A stretch of 64,000 nucleotides of DNA, from assembly GCF_018687555.1 (NCBI RefSeq), contig NZ_CP061296.1, positions 1,116,001 to 1,180,000 of the forward strand. The letters are read 5' to 3'. Positions 24,210 to 35,819 of this stretch are shown here, one piece after another. How positions within the stretch are numbered: the first letter of the stretch is position 1; each line of letters starts with the position of its first letter. The notes under the pieces are model-generated. The model did no database searches. It worked only from the letters and a program-made list of their open reading frames with translations, and was not told the origin of the DNA. A program made the position numbers and the translations under genes. Source of the stretch: Polynucleobacter sp. MWH-P3-07-1. Its GTDB lineage: Bacteria; Pseudomonadota; Gammaproteobacteria; Burkholderiales; Burkholderiaceae.

Positions 24210-26027
24210 TTACTCGCGTGAGGCTTTCTTACGCTCATGCTCCTTGAGGTAACGCTTGCGCAGACGAATACTCTTTGGTGTGACTTCTACCAATTCATCA
24301 TCATCAATAAACTCGACTGCGTACTCGAGGTTCATAGCGATTGGAGTCACCAAACGGACCGCTTCATCCGTTCCTGAGGCGCGAACGTTGGTTAATTGCT
24401 TACCTTTAATGGGGTTCACAACCAAATCGTTATCACGACTATGAATGCCAATAATCATGCCTTCATACAGTGGGTCGCCAGGACTCACAAACATGCGGCC
24501 ACGATCTTGCAGCTTCCATAAAGCATATGCCACTGCATCGCCATCATCTTGACTAATCAGTACACCGTTATGACGCTCACCCAAAATACCATCTTTAGCT
24601 GGGGCATAAGCATCAAAGGTGTGACTCATCAAACCATTACCGCGAGTCATGGTCATGAAATCACCTTGGAAGCCGATCAAGCCACGCGCTGGGATACGGT
24701 ACTCTAAACGGGTACGGCCTTTGCCATCACTCACCATATCAAGCAACTCGCCTTTACGCTTACCCAAATCTTCCATCACGGCGCCTTGGGTAGTATCTTC
24801 AACATCCACTGTTAAGTTCTCGTATGGCTCCATCTTGACGCCATTCTCTTCATGGAACACTACGCGTGGACGGGACACCGCCAACTCGTAGCCTTCACGA
24901 CGCATCGTCTCCACCAAAATGGTGAGATGCAATTCACCGCGACCAGATACTTCAAAAACGGTATCGTCATCAGTCTCTTTAACGCGCAAAGCCATATTAG
25001 ATTTGAGCTCGCGATCTAAACGCTCACGAATCTGACGGCTTGTTACAAACTTGCCTTCACGACCGGCCAAGGGACTGGTATTGACCATGAAGTTCATGGT
25101 TAAAGTGGGCTCGTCAATCTTGAGCATTGGCAATGCTTCTGGAGAGTCGGGTGCACAAATCGTAGTGCCAATTGCCAAGTCTTCAATACCGTTCACTAGA
25201 ACAATATCGCCAGCCATTGCTTCGTCGACAAGCTCGCGCTCGAGACCACGGAACTTGAGTACCTGATTAATGCGACCTTTACGAACAGCACCGTCTGGGC
25301 CATCCATAAAGACGACATCCATCAAGGGCTTCACAGTGCCTCGGTTAATACGACCAACACCGATCTTACCAACGTAAGTGCTGTATTCAATTGAGGTAAT
25401 CTGTAGTTGTAATGGGCCGTCTGGATTGTCATCACGGACAGGCACATGCTTGAGGACAGCGTCAAACAAGGGGCGCATATCGCCCTCACGCACATCATCT
25501 GTCAGGCCTGCAAAACCATTCAAGCCAGAAGCGTAAATGATGGGAAAGTCGAGCTGCTCTTCAGTAGCGCCTAATTTATCAAACAACTCAAAAGTGGCGT
25601 TAATCACATAGTCAGGACGAGCGCCTGGGCGATCAATCTTATTCACAACGACGATTGGCTTTAATCCGAGTGCCAAGGCTTTCTTAGTCACGAAACGGGT
25701 CTGAGGCATTGGGCCTTCAACTGCATCAACCAAGAGCAATACACCATCAACCATCGAGAGCACACGCTCTACTTCGCCACCGAAGTCGGCATGTCCTGGT
25801 GTGTCGACAATGTTGATATGAGTGCCGTCGTATTCCACTGCACAGTTCTTCGAGAGAATAGTAATACCACGCTCTTTTTCGAGATCGTTTGAGTCCATGA
25901 CGCGTTCGGTCATTTTTTCATTGGAACGGAAGGTGCCAGATTGACGCAAGAGCTGGTCAACCAATGTCGTTTTGCCGTGGTCAACGTGGGCGATGATGGC
26001 AATGTTACGGAGTGCGCGTTTAGTCAT
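24210..26027 (-). CDS. typA: TypA/BipA ribosome-associated GTPase
   Basis: A 605-aa translational GTPase of standard length. The P-loop AHVDHGKT is at residues 13-20, switch [18 protein letters not shown] and G4 [13 protein letters not shown] follow, and the BipA-specific C-terminus begins near [12 protein letters not shown]. It binds the 70S ribosome and assists 50S assembly and stress or cold adaptation. It follows the truB end by 63 nt on the same strand, so it may be partly read from the nusA operon, and it is closed by a strong terminator. Confidence 0.97.
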   Translation of the reverse strand: MTKRALRNIAIIAHVDHGKTTLVDQLLRQSGTFRSNEKMTERVMDSNDLEKERGITILSKNCAVEYDGTHINIVDTPGHADFGGEVERVLSMVDGVLLLVDAVEGPMPQTRFVTKKALALGLKPIVVVNKIDRPGARPDYVINATFELFDKLGATEEQLDFPIIYASGLNGFAGLTDDVREGDMRPLFDAVLKHVPVRDDNPDGPLQLQITSIEYSTYVGKIGVGRINRGTVKPLMDVVFMDGPDGAVRKGRINQVLKFRGLERELVDEAMAGDIVLVNGIEDLAIGTTICAPDSPEALPMLKIDEPTLTMNFMVNTSPLAGREGKFVTSRQIRERLDRELKSNMALRVKETDDDTVFEVSGRGELHLTILVETMRREGYELAVSRPRVVFHEENGVKMEPYENLTVDVEDTTQGAVMEDLGKRKGELLDMVSDGKGRTRLEYRIPARGLIGFQGDFMTMTRGNGLMSHTFDAYAPAKDGILGERHNGVLISQDDGDAVAYALWKLQDRGRMFVSPGDPLYEGMIIGIHSRDNDLVVNPIKGKQLTNVRASGTDEAVRLVTPIAMNLEYAVEFIDDDELVEVTPKSIRLRKRYLKEHERKKASRE

Positions 26028-26090
26028 GTGAAGCTTCTAAAGTTAAGGTAAAAGTGAAATCAGGTTAATGAATAAATAAGTCAAAATGGT

Positions 26091-27002
26091 TTAATGGGCT
26101 TGCGAAATCAAGCGCTTGGGATGCAAGACCCCAGAACGCCAATCCGCAGTTCCAATGAAGTTATGAGGAGCTGCGGTTGCACGATAAATGCGGACTAAAG
26201 CTTCAATCGAAGGCAGATTCAGCGGGACTCTTTGCCCCATCTCTAAACGTTTTGCCTGCTGCTCATCCACCGTTAAGTGGGGCAAGGTTTGCAATAAGGC
26301 ATCGACTGGCAAAATATAAGTGGAGCTCTCTTGCAGACCTTTTTGAATCGACTCCAAAGTAAAGGATTGCTCAAGATTGAGATGCCCCACTTCGGTTCTG
26401 CGCAAACCGATTAAATGGGCGCCGCAGTGCAGTGCCGAACCAATATCTTCCGCAAGGACACGGATATACGTGCCCTTACTGCAGCTTACTTCCAAAGTAG
26501 CTTGAGGCCACTGAATATCGGTCCAACGGATCCGATGAATGATGATTTCTCTGGGTGTTCGTTCAAGCTCTACACCAGCACGAGCATATTCATATAAAGG
26601 TTTACCGTCACGCTTGAGTGCGGAATACATTGGTGGCACTTGTTGAATAGCACCAGTAAATTGCATCAAAACAGAATCTAAGGCTTTTTGAATCGCTGCC
26701 TCATCTGCAAAATTAGGCAAGTCAAAGGTTTCGACTATCTGACCTTCAGCATCACCCGTATCAGTTCTGCTGCCAAATTGAACTTTAGCAATATAAGTCT
26801 TGTCGGCGTCGAGTAAGTCTTGTGAATATTTGGTAGCCTCACCCAAACAAATCGGGAGTAGGCCTGTAGCCATTGGATCTAAAGTACCGGTATGGCCCGC
26901 TTTATCGGCATTGAAAGCGCGCTTAACAGCGGTAACAGCCCCTTGAGAACTCATTCCGGCTGGCTTATCTAACAACACAACTCCATCGATGCGCACTGAC
27001 AT
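26091..27002 (-). CDS. truB: tRNA pseudouridine-55 synthase
   Basis: TruB makes pseudouridine 55 in the T loop of tRNAs. With the start at 27002 (MSVRIDGVVLLDKPAG) the product is 303 aa. The catalytic aspartate is Asp42 in GHTGTLDPMATGLLP, and the KLEVSCSKGTYIRVLAEDIG-like segment follows. The reading frame is open further upstream (possible starts at 27020 and 27050), but these would overlap rbfA and add an unconserved hydrophobic extension. The chosen ATG lies 4 nt after the rbfA stop, as expected in this operon. Confidence 0.93.
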   Translation of the reverse strand: MSVRIDGVVLLDKPAGMSSQGAVTAVKRAFNADKAGHTGTLDPMATGLLPICLGEATKYSQDLLDADKTYIAKVQFGSRTDTGDAEGQIVETFDLPNFADEAAIQKALDSVLMQFTGAIQQVPPMYSALKRDGKPLYEYARAGVELERTPREIIIHRIRWTDIQWPQATLEVSCSKGTYIRVLAEDIGSALHCGAHLIGLRRTEVGHLNLEQSFTLESIQKGLQESSTYILPVDALLQTLPHLTVDEQQAKRLEMGQRVPLNLPSIEALVRIYRATAAPHNFIGTADWRSGVLHPKRLISQAH

Positions 27003-27006
27003 AGGG

Positions 27007-27375
27007 TTACTTATTTTCATCCCGATGATCACTATCAACCGCTTGATCAATCAGTTTAGACATTTCAATTCCGTGCTCGACTGAGACGTCATAGTGAAAG
27101 TGCAATGTTGGCACCGTGTGAATATGTAAACGTTTAAATAACAAAGAATGTAAATAACCCGCTTTTTCTTGCAAAGCTTGTAATGCATGATCAGGCTCTG
27201 CACCCAGGACGGTAAAGAAAACCTTGGCATGGGCTAAATCAGGAGAGAGCTCAACACTTTGCAAGGTAATTAAACCCAAACTGGGATTACGCAGCTCTCT
27301 TGGAATCAGCTCAGCCAGGTCTCGCTGAATTTGATCGGCAAGGCGCTGGTTGCGATGAGGGCTAGCTTTATGCAT
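27007..27375 (-). CDS. rbfA: Ribosome-binding factor A
   Basis: A 122-aa KH-fold protein that helps mature the 5' end of 16S rRNA in 30S subunits, especially in the cold. The typical start [22 protein letters not shown], the middle [18 protein letters not shown] and the end [19 protein letters not shown] are all visible. It lies between infB (18 nt upstream) and truB in the conserved order infB-rbfA-truB. Confidence 0.95.
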   Translation of the reverse strand: MHKASPHRNQRLADQIQRDLAELIPRELRNPSLGLITLQSVELSPDLAHAKVFFTVLGAEPDHALQALQEKAGYLHSLLFKRLHIHTVPTLHFHYDVSVEHGIEMSKLIDQAVDSDHRDENK

Positions 27376-27393
27376 AGGAGCTTAGTGATCGGC

Positions 27394-30132
27394 TTAGAGG
27401 CTTCTGGCTACTTCAGTCACTTCGAATACCTCAAGCTGATCGCCTTCCTTGATGTCGTTGTAGCCCTTCAATGACAAGCCACACTCAACACCGGCACGCA
27501 CTTCTTTGGCATCATCTTTGAAGCGCTTGAGCGAATCCAATTCGCCTGACCAGACCACGACGTTATCGCGCAAGAGACGAACGCTTGAATTGCGTTTGAC
27601 CACACCATCTAAGACCAAACAACCTGCAATCGCGCCAACTTTAGAGACCAAGAAGACTTGGCGAATCTCGACCATGCCCGTGATTTCTTCTTTCTTATCG
27701 GGAGTCAACATGCCACTCAAGGCAGCTTTAACTTCGTCTACCGCGTCATAAATAATATTGTGATATCGAATATCAACGCCATTATTCTCAGCCAACTTGC
27801 GAGCAGCAGCATCAGCACGGGAATTAAAGCCAATGATCACTGCTTTTGAAGCTACCGCCAAGTTCACGTCAGTCTCAGTAATGCCGCCCACGCCAGCATG
27901 AACGATTTGTACTTTCACCTCTGGTGTAGACAATTTTTGCAATGATTGAGAAAGCGCTTCTTGCGAGCCCTGAACATCAGCCTTGATAATCAATGGCAAG
28001 AGCTTCGCTTCAATTGCGCCCTCACCCATGTTTTCCATCATGGTTTCGAGCTTGACAGCTTGCTGTTTGGCTAACTTCACATCACGGAACTTGCCTTGAC
28101 GGAAGAGTGCAATCTCACGTGCTTTACGCTCATCAGGAACAACTTGCACTGCCTCTCCAGCTGCAGGAACTTCAGATAAACCTTGGATCTCCACTGGAAT
28201 CGATGGGCCCGCTTCATTACAAGGCTTACCGTTCTCATCCAACATCGCGCGGACACGACCAAAACTAGAACCTGCTAAGAGCATATCGCCGCGCTTGAGG
28301 GTGCCCGACTGAACCAAAATGGTTGCAACAGGGCCCTTACCTTTATCGAGGCGTGCCTCAATCACAAGACCTTGCGCAGGAGCATCTTTAGGCGCCTTGA
28401 GCTCAAGCACCTCGGCTTGGAGGAGCACGTTCTCTAGGAGTTCGTCGATACCAACGCCCGTTTTTGCAGACACCGGAATAAACGGCACATCACCGCCGTA
28501 CTCTTCTGGCACGACTTGCTCGGCAACTAACTCCGTCTTGACACGCTCTGGGTTAGCTTCGGGTTTATCAATCTTATTAATAGCCACCACGATTGGCACC
28601 CCAGCGGCAAGCGCATGGTGAATGGCTTCTTTTGTCTGAGGCATCACACCATCATCGGCAGCCACAACCAAAATCACAATATCTGTCGCCTTAGCACCGC
28701 GGGCACGCATCGCCGTAAAGGCTTCGTGACCTGGGGTATCCAAGAAGGTAATCATGCCGCGTGGGGTTTCCACATGGTATGCACCAATATGCTGAGTAAT
28801 GCCACCCGCTTCACCAGAGGCCACTTTTGCTAAACGAATCTTGTCTAGCAAAGAGGTTTTACCGTGGTCAACGTGACCCATCACAGTCACTACGGGTGGG
28901 CGAGGAAGCAACTCGGCATCATGTGGTTCAGCCCCGATATCCAAATCTGGATCGTCGAGTTTGGCAGCATGAGCAGTGTGACCCATTTCTTCCACAATAA
29001 TCATCGCAGTATCTTGATCGAGCACTTGGTTGATGGTGACCATTTGGCCCATACCCATCAGCAACTTAATGACTTCAGCACTCTTCACTGCCATCGCGTG
29101 CGCTAATTCAGCGACGGTAATGGTTTCAGGAACATGCACATCACGAACTACTGGCTCTGTAGGCACCTGGAAATTGGTATCGACGTTGGCTTCAGCAATT
29201 TGACGTTGCTTCTTACGACCACCGCCAGAGCGCCAACCACCAACACCTCCAGAGCTATCGCCCCGGGTCTTCAGTCCGCCAGGACGTTTTGCGCCCTCTT
29301 CTTGCCATGTGGAGGAGGTCTCGGCAGACTTAATCGTTTTGCCGCCAACCTTAATAACCTTTTTCTTATCGTCTGCACCTTCAACCTTTGCGGGCTTATG
29401 CAGTGTGCCTTTTTTGGCTTCTTCAGCAGCGGTCTCACTTGGCGCCTTGAGAACACGAGCTGGCGCACTCATCATGTCGCGAATCGCTAATGCCTCGGCT
29501 TCAGCAGCAGCACGACGTACTCGAATATCAGCGAGTTCTTTTTCTTTAGTCGCTGCTAACTCTTTAGCAGCCTTCTCAGATGCGGCTTTCTTTTCAGCTG
29601 CGGCTTCATCATTCGATTTGGCTGGAGGTTCGACAGCAGCAACTTCCTTCTGACGTGCATCTTCAGCAGCCTTCATCTCCGCTTCTTGGCGTGCTAAAAG
29701 TTCAGCTTGACGAGTTGCTTCAGCAGCGCGCTTTTCCAGCTCTTCTTCAGAAAGAATCGACTTCGCAGGCGTGCTTGCTACAGCTACCTTGGCTGGCTTT
29801 TCTTCCTCTACTTCAGGGGCAGCAGCAGCCTCACCACTCTTAAGTAATACCCGTTTTTTCCGAACCTCAACTTGAACGGTACGAGTCCGTCCAGCAGAAT
29901 CCGCCTGACGAATCTCAGAGTTCTCGCGCTTAATCAGGGTAATCTTTTTGCGATTCCCTGCATCGGCATTACCGTGCTCTTTTTGCAAATGCTCAAGCAG
30001 GACTTTTTTGTCCTTCTCGGTAATGCTGTCGTCCTCAGAACCTTTATCGATCCCTGCTGCCTTTAATTGCTCCAAAAGGTCAGTCGAGGTCCGTTTAAGT
30101 TCCGTAGCGAGTACTTTTACTGTTGTTGCCAT
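27394..30132 (-). CDS. infB: Translation initiation factor IF-2
   Basis: A 912-aa GTPase that places initiator tRNA on the 30S subunit. A short IF2-N domain ([20 protein letters not shown]) is followed by a long Ala/Glu/Lys-rich linker to about residue 300. A second IF2-N-like domain precedes the G domain, with [14 protein letters not shown] near residue 418, [12 protein letters not shown] and [11 protein letters not shown]-terminal beta-barrel domains complete the protein. It follows nusA by 13 nt. The linker accounts for the long antisense open frames in this stretch. Confidence 0.97.
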   Translation of the reverse strand: MATTVKVLATELKRTSTDLLEQLKAAGIDKGSEDDSITEKDKKVLLEHLQKEHGNADAGNRKKITLIKRENSEIRQADSAGRTRTVQVEVRKKRVLLKSGEAAAAPEVEEEKPAKVAVASTPAKSILSEEELEKRAAEATRQAELLARQEAEMKAAEDARQKEVAAVEPPAKSNDEAAAEKKAASEKAAKELAATKEKELADIRVRRAAAEAEALAIRDMMSAPARVLKAPSETAAEEAKKGTLHKPAKVEGADDKKKVIKVGGKTIKSAETSSTWQEEGAKRPGGLKTRGDSSGGVGGWRSGGGRKKQRQIAEANVDTNFQVPTEPVVRDVHVPETITVAELAHAMAVKSAEVIKLLMGMGQMVTINQVLDQDTAMIIVEEMGHTAHAAKLDDPDLDIGAEPHDAELLPRPPVVTVMGHVDHGKTSLLDKIRLAKVASGEAGGITQHIGAYHVETPRGMITFLDTPGHEAFTAMRARGAKATDIVILVVAADDGVMPQTKEAIHHALAAGVPIVVAINKIDKPEANPERVKTELVAEQVVPEEYGGDVPFIPVSAKTGVGIDELLENVLLQAEVLELKAPKDAPAQGLVIEARLDKGKGPVATILVQSGTLKRGDMLLAGSSFGRVRAMLDENGKPCNEAGPSIPVEIQGLSEVPAAGEAVQVVPDERKAREIALFRQGKFRDVKLAKQQAVKLETMMENMGEGAIEAKLLPLIIKADVQGSQEALSQSLQKLSTPEVKVQIVHAGVGGITETDVNLAVASKAVIIGFNSRADAAARKLAENNGVDIRYHNIIYDAVDEVKAALSGMLTPDKKEEITGMVEIRQVFLVSKVGAIAGCLVLDGVVKRNSSVRLLRDNVVVWSGELDSLKRFKDDAKEVRAGVECGLSLKGYNDIKEGDQLEVFEVTEVARSL

Positions 30133-30145
30133 TCACTGCTTCCTC

Positions 30146-31627
30146 TTATGAAGTAAACCAATGTTCACGCGCTTTCATGATGAGCGCTTTCGCAGTTTCT
30201 TCGTCAATTTGTGTCGCCTCAACTAGCTCATCAACAGCCAATTCAGCAAGGTCGTCACGGGTATGTACTTGATTGTCAGCAAGCTTCGCAATCAACTCAG
30301 GAGTCATGCCATCCAAAGAACGCAAGTCTTGGGAAACCTCACCAATACGCTCTTCTTTGGCCAACTCCATAGTCAATAAAGAATCGCGTGCACGAGTACG
30401 CAACTCGTTCACAGTATCTTCATCGAATGAGTCAATTTCCAACATCTCTGAAAGAGGAACATAAGCAACCTCTTCCAAAGTATTAAAGCCTTCTTCAATC
30501 AAAATATCAGCCACTTCTTGATCAACGTCTAATTTATCCATAAACAATTGACGAATTGAAGAAGCTTCTTTTTCTGTTTTCTCAGCAGACTCTTCTGGAG
30601 TCATGATATTGATTTGCCAACCCGTTAGATCACTCGCCAAACGGACGTTCTGTCCGCTACGGCCAATCGCAATCGCCAAGTTTTCTTCATCAACCACGAC
30701 ATCCATTGCATGACGCTCTTCGTCAACTACGATTGAAGAGACCTGTGCTGGAGCTAAAGCACCAATCACAAACTGAGCTGGGTCTTCTGACCACAACACA
30801 ATATCTACTGCCTCGCCAGCCACTTCGTTACGTACAGCGGTGACGCGAGTACCGCGCACACCAACGCAAGTACCGATAGGATCGATGCGCTTGTCATAGG
30901 TGACGACGGCAATCTTGGCACGGATACCAGGATCACGAGCAGCACCCTTGATCTCTAGTAAGCCCTGCTCCATTTCAGGAACTTCATTCTCGAACAACTT
31001 GATCAAGAAATCTGGGCAAGTACGGGATAACTCGATCTGTGGGCCACGGGCTTCGCGATCTACTTTCAGAATGTAAGCACGAACCCGGTCGCCAGAACGC
31101 AAGTTCTCTTTCGGAATCATTTGATCGCGACGCAGCAATGCCTCTACTCGGCCAGATTCAATGATTAAGCCATTCTTATCGGCACGCTTAACGGTACCGG
31201 TCATGACTTTTTCGCCACGCTCAAGGTAATCGTTCAGAATCTGTTCACGCTCAGCATCACGAATACGCTGCAGGATGACCTGCTTAGCGGCTTGTGCGCC
31301 AATACGACCGAAGGCCAAAGATTCAATTTGCTCTTCGATGTAGTCGCCAACTTCCATGTCAGCCAATTGCTCTTGAGCCTCAAATTGCAGGATCTCTTTA
31401 TCCGGCTCTTGCAGACCAGCTTCATTAGGAACAACCAACCAACGACGGAAGGTTTCGTATTCACCAGACTCACGGTCGATGGAAACACGAATATCCACAT
31501 CCTCGTTTGGATAGCGCTTCTTAGTGGCCGAAGCTAACGCCATTTCTAGCGCCTCGAACACAATAGCTTGATCAACATTCTTTTCACGCGCTAGGGCGTC
31601 TGCCAACATGAGAACTTCTCGGCTCAT
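30146..31627 (-). CDS. nusA: Transcription termination/antitermination factor NusA
   Basis: A 493-aa RNA-polymerase-binding protein. Domains appear in the usual order: N-terminal RNAP-binding domain, S1 domain ([22 protein letters not shown], near 137-200), two KH domains ([14 protein letters not shown] and [19 protein letters not shown]), and two acidic C-terminal repeats ([20 protein letters not shown] and later). It controls pausing, termination and antitermination. Its start overlaps rimP by 4 nt (ATGA), and infB follows after 13 nt. Confidence 0.97.
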   Translation of the reverse strand: MSREVLMLADALAREKNVDQAIVFEALEMALASATKKRYPNEDVDIRVSIDRESGEYETFRRWLVVPNEAGLQEPDKEILQFEAQEQLADMEVGDYIEEQIESLAFGRIGAQAAKQVILQRIRDAEREQILNDYLERGEKVMTGTVKRADKNGLIIESGRVEALLRRDQMIPKENLRSGDRVRAYILKVDREARGPQIELSRTCPDFLIKLFENEVPEMEQGLLEIKGAARDPGIRAKIAVVTYDKRIDPIGTCVGVRGTRVTAVRNEVAGEAVDIVLWSEDPAQFVIGALAPAQVSSIVVDEERHAMDVVVDEENLAIAIGRSGQNVRLASDLTGWQINIMTPEESAEKTEKEASSIRQLFMDKLDVDQEVADILIEEGFNTLEEVAYVPLSEMLEIDSFDEDTVNELRTRARDSLLTMELAKEERIGEVSQDLRSLDGMTPELIAKLADNQVHTRDDLAELAVDELVEATQIDEETAKALIMKAREHWFTS

Positions 31628-32115
31628 GACTTTCTTCCTTTGAAATCAATAACAGGGACCAACCGAGTCTTATCGACCTCGGCTAATGAAAACTCCAATT
31701 GAGACTCAGCACCATCGGTGCCTTCAAACAGCAAACCAAATTTGGCATCAGGCGCATGAATATCGCCACTCAGCAAACCTTGCAACACACCACGAAAATT
31801 CTTGCGACTACCTACAGCAACACGTAACTTCAAATCCACTTCCATACCAGCAAAGCGAACAAAATCTTCTGCCGATTTGACCGGACGATCCAGGCCTGGA
31901 GAAGAAATCTCCAAACGCTCATAAGGAATGTTCTCAACTGGCAATGCATAGCTCAGTTGATGACTGACCCTCTCGCAATCCTCGACCGTAATCAAACGTT
32001 CGTAATCTGGGTTTTCAATCGTGACGCGGAGCAAACCACCGGCTTCACGCTCAATATCGACTAGCGCGTAACCTAAGTTCTCCAACTCCGCAGAAATAAT
32101 CTGCTGATCTCTCAC
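31624..32115 (-). CDS. rimP: Ribosome maturation factor RimP
   Basis: A 163-aa protein required for 30S subunit maturation. The RimP signatures are visible: [20 protein letters not shown] near residues 15-34, the conserved SHQLS segment, and [20 protein letters not shown] near 79-98. It is first in the rimP-nusA-infB-rbfA-truB operon and overlaps nusA by ATGA. The 190-nt region upstream contains two hairpins, one with a T-run, which may end rluB transcription or attenuate this operon. Confidence 0.95.
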   Translation of the reverse strand: MRDQQIISAELENLGYALVDIEREAGGLLRVTIENPDYERLITVEDCERVSHQLSYALPVENIPYERLEISSPGLDRPVKSAEDFVRFAGMEVDLKLRVAVGSRKNFRGVLQGLLSGDIHAPDAKFGLLFEGTDGAESQLEFSLAEVDKTRLVPVIDFKGRKS

Positions 32116-32139
32116 ATCAACCCTTCATACCGAAACGGC

Positions 32140-32165
32140 AAAAAAAAATGGGCTTCAAAGCCCAT
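32140..32165 (-). terminator. Rho-independent terminator upstream of rimP
   Basis: The reverse strand has a 7-bp stem ATGGGCT/AGCCCAT with a 4-nt loop, followed by eight Ts. It sits 24 nt before the rimP start codon and about 140 nt after the rluB stop, on the strand of both genes. It may terminate readthrough from rluB or act as an attenuator inside the rimP leader. Confidence 0.75.
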
Positions 32166-32185
32166 ATTCTCGAATTCAGAACAGG

Positions 32186-32215
32186 CCGGCTTACGTTGAT
32201 CGCAACATCAGCCGG
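32186..32215 (-). promoter_or_regulatory. Structured leader hairpin before the rimP-side terminator
   Basis: CCGGCT and AGCCGG form an outer 6-bp stem, with an internal loop and an inner GTTG/CAAC stem around a 4-nt loop. It lies 20 nt upstream of the T-run terminator on the same strand. Together they resemble a leader/attenuator or a short independent RNA. No known riboswitch fold is recognised. Confidence 0.4.
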
Positions 32216-32304
32216 GAAATACATACCCATTGCTACTAACTAAATCAGCGGTAAATCGCTGTAAGAACGAAATTATAGCTGAATTAACAGAAAATCGATA
32301 GAAA

Positions 32305-34026
32305 TCAGAAGCTTTCGCTCGGATTACGGGGCTTTCTAGGGCCCTTATTGAAGGGCTTACGGCCTTTAGGCGCGCTGCGTTTAGGGCCATTACCCGGACT
32401 CTGGGGATTACCAGTCACAAAGGCAGACTGTCCATGATGGACTTTTTTGGCTTTATTGCGATTTTGTCCCTGAGCACCTTGACCACCCTGCCCGCCTTGA
32501 CCTGGTCTGCCGCCCTGAGCTCGACCGCGAAAGGGACCCCGACCTTCACCACCGCCACTCGGCTGACCGCCCCTGCCTTGATGCGTGAGGCCATGGTGCC
32601 CGCTAGCCAGCGTTAGAGCGTCGCGCGAACCCCAATACGAAACTGAAGTTTGCATTGGGTCGGGCTGATGATCGCCACCTGCCTGAGGATTACGGTGATG
32701 ACTGTTGCCATTCCCGTTGGGATTACGACTCTTATCCTGCGCTTGTGGAACTTTGAGTCCAGCGGAGCGCATGAGTGCAGCAACGCCTTCAGCAGGAACT
32801 TCCTCCCACTTACCGCGTCTTAATCTTGGGGGCAATAAGAACATGCCATAGCGGGTTCGAAGCAAACGGGATACGGTATGGCCAACTGCCTCAAACATGC
32901 GACGCACTTCACGATTACGACCTTCAGTTAAGGCAACGTGATACCAGCGATTAGCACCGTCACCACCACCCATGGTTAAGCGCAAGAAACGGGCTTGACC
33001 ATCATCGAGCTGAATGCCGCTCTTTAATTGCGCCATCGACTCTTGTCCTAGCTCACCTAAAATTCGTACAGCGTACTCACGCTCGATACCGTAGCGTGGA
33101 TGCATTAAACGATTGGCTAATTCACCAGAAGTCGTGAAGAGTAAAAGTCCTTCAGTATTGAAGTCTAAGCGTCCGACCGCAATCCAGCGGCCTTGACGTG
33201 GCTTTGGTAGGCGATCAAATACCGTTGGGCGTCCTTCGGGATCGGATTGACTCACGATTTCGCCAGAAGGCTTGTGATACAAAATCACGCGTGGTGGCTT
33301 AGTTTGTATCTTGCGATGGACTTGTTTGCCGTTAATTCGAACCTGATCGGTTGGACCAATGCGCTGACCAATATGGGCAGGCAAACCATTTACTGAGACA
33401 CGACCCTGAATAATCAAATCTTCCATGTCGCGGCGTGAGCCCATACCAACATCAGCCAACACTTTGTGTAACTTGACGGTATCTTCATCATCTGCTTCGT
33501 CGTCAAGACCATCGAGATCAGACCAGACCTCATCTCGCAAACTTAATGGCAACTCATCCACGTTTGCAAATTGCAAACTGCTCATCTCTTCTTCAGTAGG
33601 CGCATCCGCATCTTCATCATGACGCACGCGCTGTGCACGGCGCTCTGCACCTGTCTGATGTGAGATGTCGTTCTCATTAAAACCTTCAGGATGTTTTACA
33701 TCCTCCACTTCGGGGGCATCTAAGGCAGCATCAAATTCACCAGAAACTACTGCAGCGAATAAGGCTTCACTCTCAGCAGGATTGGGTGCTAATTTAGCTG
33801 GCTGCCCGCCACTCTCACGAGGCCCCCTTGATTCGCCGCCTTCTCTGCGTGGCTTATCTTTATTGAAGGGTCGCTTCTTATTAAAGGGGTGCTTACCAGG
33901 TCTACGCGGACGACGCTCTGCGCCCTCATGGCCTTCGGTAGGAGCACCTTCCGCTGGGGATGGGGCTGCGTCAGACTGAGGTGAATGCACTACTGGTGGT
34001 GAATCGTTTTCGTTGGAACTAGTCAT
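32305..34026 (-). CDS. rluB: Large-subunit rRNA pseudouridine synthase B with long low-complexity tails
   Basis: RluB modifies U2605 of 23S rRNA (E. coli numbering). The core is complete: an S4 domain ([20 protein letters not shown], near residues 184-240) and the RsuA/RluB catalytic segment [14 protein letters not shown], with the catalytic aspartate near residue 287, then REYAVRI and [16 protein letters not shown]. At 573 aa it is roughly twice E. coli RluB. About 180 residues of alternating basic and acidic sequence precede the core. A Gly/Gln/Arg/Asn-rich tail of about 150 residues follows ([14 protein letters not shown]). The tails probably bind RNA or ribosomes. It lies 6 nt after scpB. 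Confidence 0.93.
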   Translation of the reverse strand: MTSSNENDSPPVVHSPQSDAAPSPAEGAPTEGHEGAERRPRRPGKHPFNKKRPFNKDKPRREGGESRGPRESGGQPAKLAPNPAESEALFAAVVSGEFDAALDAPEVEDVKHPEGFNENDISHQTGAERRAQRVRHDEDADAPTEEEMSSLQFANVDELPLSLRDEVWSDLDGLDDEADDEDTVKLHKVLADVGMGSRRDMEDLIIQGRVSVNGLPAHIGQRIGPTDQVRINGKQVHRKIQTKPPRVILYHKPSGEIVSQSDPEGRPTVFDRLPKPRQGRWIAVGRLDFNTEGLLLFTTSGELANRLMHPRYGIEREYAVRILGELGQESMAQLKSGIQLDDGQARFLRLTMGGGDGANRWYHVALTEGRNREVRRMFEAVGHTVSRLLRTRYGMFLLPPRLRRGKWEEVPAEGVAALMRSAGLKVPQAQDKSRNPNGNGNSHHRNPQAGGDHQPDPMQTSVSYWGSRDALTLASGHHGLTHQGRGGQPSGGGEGRGPFRGRAQGGRPGQGGQGGQGAQGQNRNKAKKVHHGQSAFVTGNPQSPGNGPKRSAPKGRKPFNKGPRKPRNPSESF

Positions 34027-34032
34027 TAATAA

Positions 34033-34713
34033 TTATTTTTGCTCGTCAGGATTGTCTGACGCATCGCTTTCTTCGGTAATTTCGATGGTGATTTCTTCCA
34101 CCGTTTCAATCGTGGCTTCTTCTGTCACAATCTCAGTGATCGTTTCGGTGGCTGTATCAACATCAAATTGAATCACAGCCTGACCTACATCCTCTGCGGC
34201 CGGCGCAACATCTTCTAACATCGGCAGACTTTGTAAATTCGTCAAACTCAGATCATCTAAGAATTGCTTGGTTGTGGCATACAAACCTGGGCGGCCAATG
34301 GTTTCTTTGTGGCCAATCACTTCTACCCAACCGCGGTCCTCTAGCTGCTTCATCACATTACTACTCACAGCAACGCCACGAATCTCTTCAATCTCACCGC
34401 GGGTTACAGGTTGACGATAAGCAATGATCGCCAAGGTTTCCATCACAGCGCGGGAATACTTAGGTGGTTTCTCAGGAGTGAGGCGATCCAAATACTCGCG
34501 CATGGACAAGCGACTCTGAAAACGCCAGCCGGTTGCAATGTGTACCAACTCCATGCCTTTGTCCTGCCATTCGACTTGAATGGCGTCCAAGACTGCTTTA
34601 ATTTCTGTAGTGGATATCTCTTCTACAAATAAGCGAGTGAGATCAGCAGGACTCAGTGGCTCCTGTGCGCACAGGAGTGCAGTTTCAATTACGCGTTTAT
34701 TGTGATCATCCAT
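34033..34713 (-). CDS. scpB: Segregation and condensation protein B
   Basis: ScpB is the winged-helix partner of ScpA in the Smc condensin complex. The 226-aa product shows the paired winged-helix segments, including [29 protein letters not shown] (residues about 88-116) and [17 protein letters not shown]. An acidic Thr/Glu-rich tail of about 50 residues, unlike most short ScpBs, ends the protein. rluB follows after 6 nt, the usual neighbour. scpA is not in the window. The divergent patatin gene starts 197 nt away. I see no clear promoter in that gap. Confidence 0.9.
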   Translation of the reverse strand: MDDHNKRVIETALLCAQEPLSPADLTRLFVEEISTTEIKAVLDAIQVEWQDKGMELVHIATGWRFQSRLSMREYLDRLTPEKPPKYSRAVMETLAIIAYRQPVTRGEIEEIRGVAVSSNVMKQLEDRGWVEVIGHKETIGRPGLYATTKQFLDDLSLTNLQSLPMLEDVAPAAEDVGQAVIQFDVDTATETITEIVTEEATIETVEEITIEITEESDASDNPDEQK

Positions 34714-34910
34714 AAAGTCGGGCTATCAGGCATCCCCTGAGTAGGCTTAAATAGTATTTCAGTAATGGGTTTGAGATATTTTCTCGGTATAACAGGCAAT
34801 CAATCTCTGGATTTCTTATTAGAAGAGATGCCGGGGCTACAACAAAGCAAATTTGGGTATCCTTTGTCAGCAGTCAGTCCATTATAAGGTAGGCTCAATA
34901 CAATAGCCAT

Positions 34911-35804
34911 ATGTCCAAATCTTTACGCCAATTTACCCTCTCCGCTCCCCGCCGCCAGTTTCTGGGCTGGGGGTTAGGCCTGGCTGGCAGTCTAAGCCTA
35001 GGGGCCTGCAGCCTTAGTCCGTCTCGGAAACCGGTCCTAGGCTTGGTCTTAGGTGCAGGCGCAGCAAGGGGGTTTTCCCATATCGGCGTGATTAAGGCCT
35101 TGGAATCTCAGGGTATCCGCCCCGATTTAGTGGTTGGAAGCAGCGCTGGGAGCGTGATTGCCGCCCTACTAGCATCTGGCGCCACCGGCAATGAGCTCAA
35201 TCGACTAGCACTCAATTTAGATGAGGCCACTATCGCAGATTGGGGACTACCCTTTGCTGGGCGTTTTGGAGGTTTGATTAAAGGTGAGGCTTTGCAAGCG
35301 ATGGTCAATCGAGAAGTGCGGAACAAAACCATTGAGCAAATGAATCTGCCGCTCGGCATTGTTGCAACCGAATTACAAACCGGCAAAGGTGTGCTCTTTC
35401 GTTCTGGCAATACGGGCTTAGCAGTGAGAGCATCCTGCAGTGTGCCTGGCGTATTTCAACCAGCAAGCATTAATGGCAAAGAGTATGTAGATGGCGGCTT
35501 AGTAGCGCCTGTACCCGTCAGTTATGCCAGACAGATGGGCGCAACCATCGTGATCGCAGTCAACATTTCTTCTGAGCCCTTACATCAAGATGCAAGCGGC
35601 ACTTTTGGAGTCCTGCAACAAACGATTTCAATCATGCAGAACAGCATCAATCAATATGAACTGAAAAGTGCTGACATTGCAATCCAACCGCAACTCAAAC
35701 AAATGAGTGGAAGTGATTTCAAGGCCAGAAATGCAGCCATCTTGGCTGGCGAGGTTGCCACTCAAGAACAAATGGCACTCATTAAAGACAAACTCAAACT
35801 GTAA
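34911..35804 (+). CDS. Patatin-like phospholipase (RssA/YchK type), probable lipoprotein
   Basis: A 297-aa serine hydrolase. The oxyanion loop GAGAARG is at residues 48-54. The nucleophile is Ser78 in GSSAGS and the dyad aspartate Asp194 in DGG. The N-terminus has twin arginines (RRQFLGW at 14-20), a hydrophobic stretch and a lipobox SLGAC with Cys33. It may therefore be exported by Tat and lipid-anchored, unlike cytoplasmic RssA. Likely substrates are phospholipids or lysolipids. It ends 15 nt from the convergent NlpC-like gene. Confidence 0.87.
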   Translation: MSKSLRQFTLSAPRRQFLGWGLGLAGSLSLGACSLSPSRKPVLGLVLGAGAARGFSHIGVIKALESQGIRPDLVVGSSAGSVIAALLASGATGNELNRLALNLDEATIADWGLPFAGRFGGLIKGEALQAMVNREVRNKTIEQMNLPLGIVATELQTGKGVLFRSGNTGLAVRASCSVPGVFQPASINGKEYVDGGLVAPVPVSYARQMGATIVIAVNISSEPLHQDASGTFGVLQQTISIMQNSINQYELKSADIAIQPQLKQMSGSDFKARNAAILAGEVATQEQMALIKDKLKL

Positions 35805-35819
35805 TCACTTGAGTTTCAA

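Noticed and set aside
26028-26090. A separate promoter or terminator between truB and typA
   Set aside because: The 63-nt gap shows no hairpin and no convincing promoter boxes.
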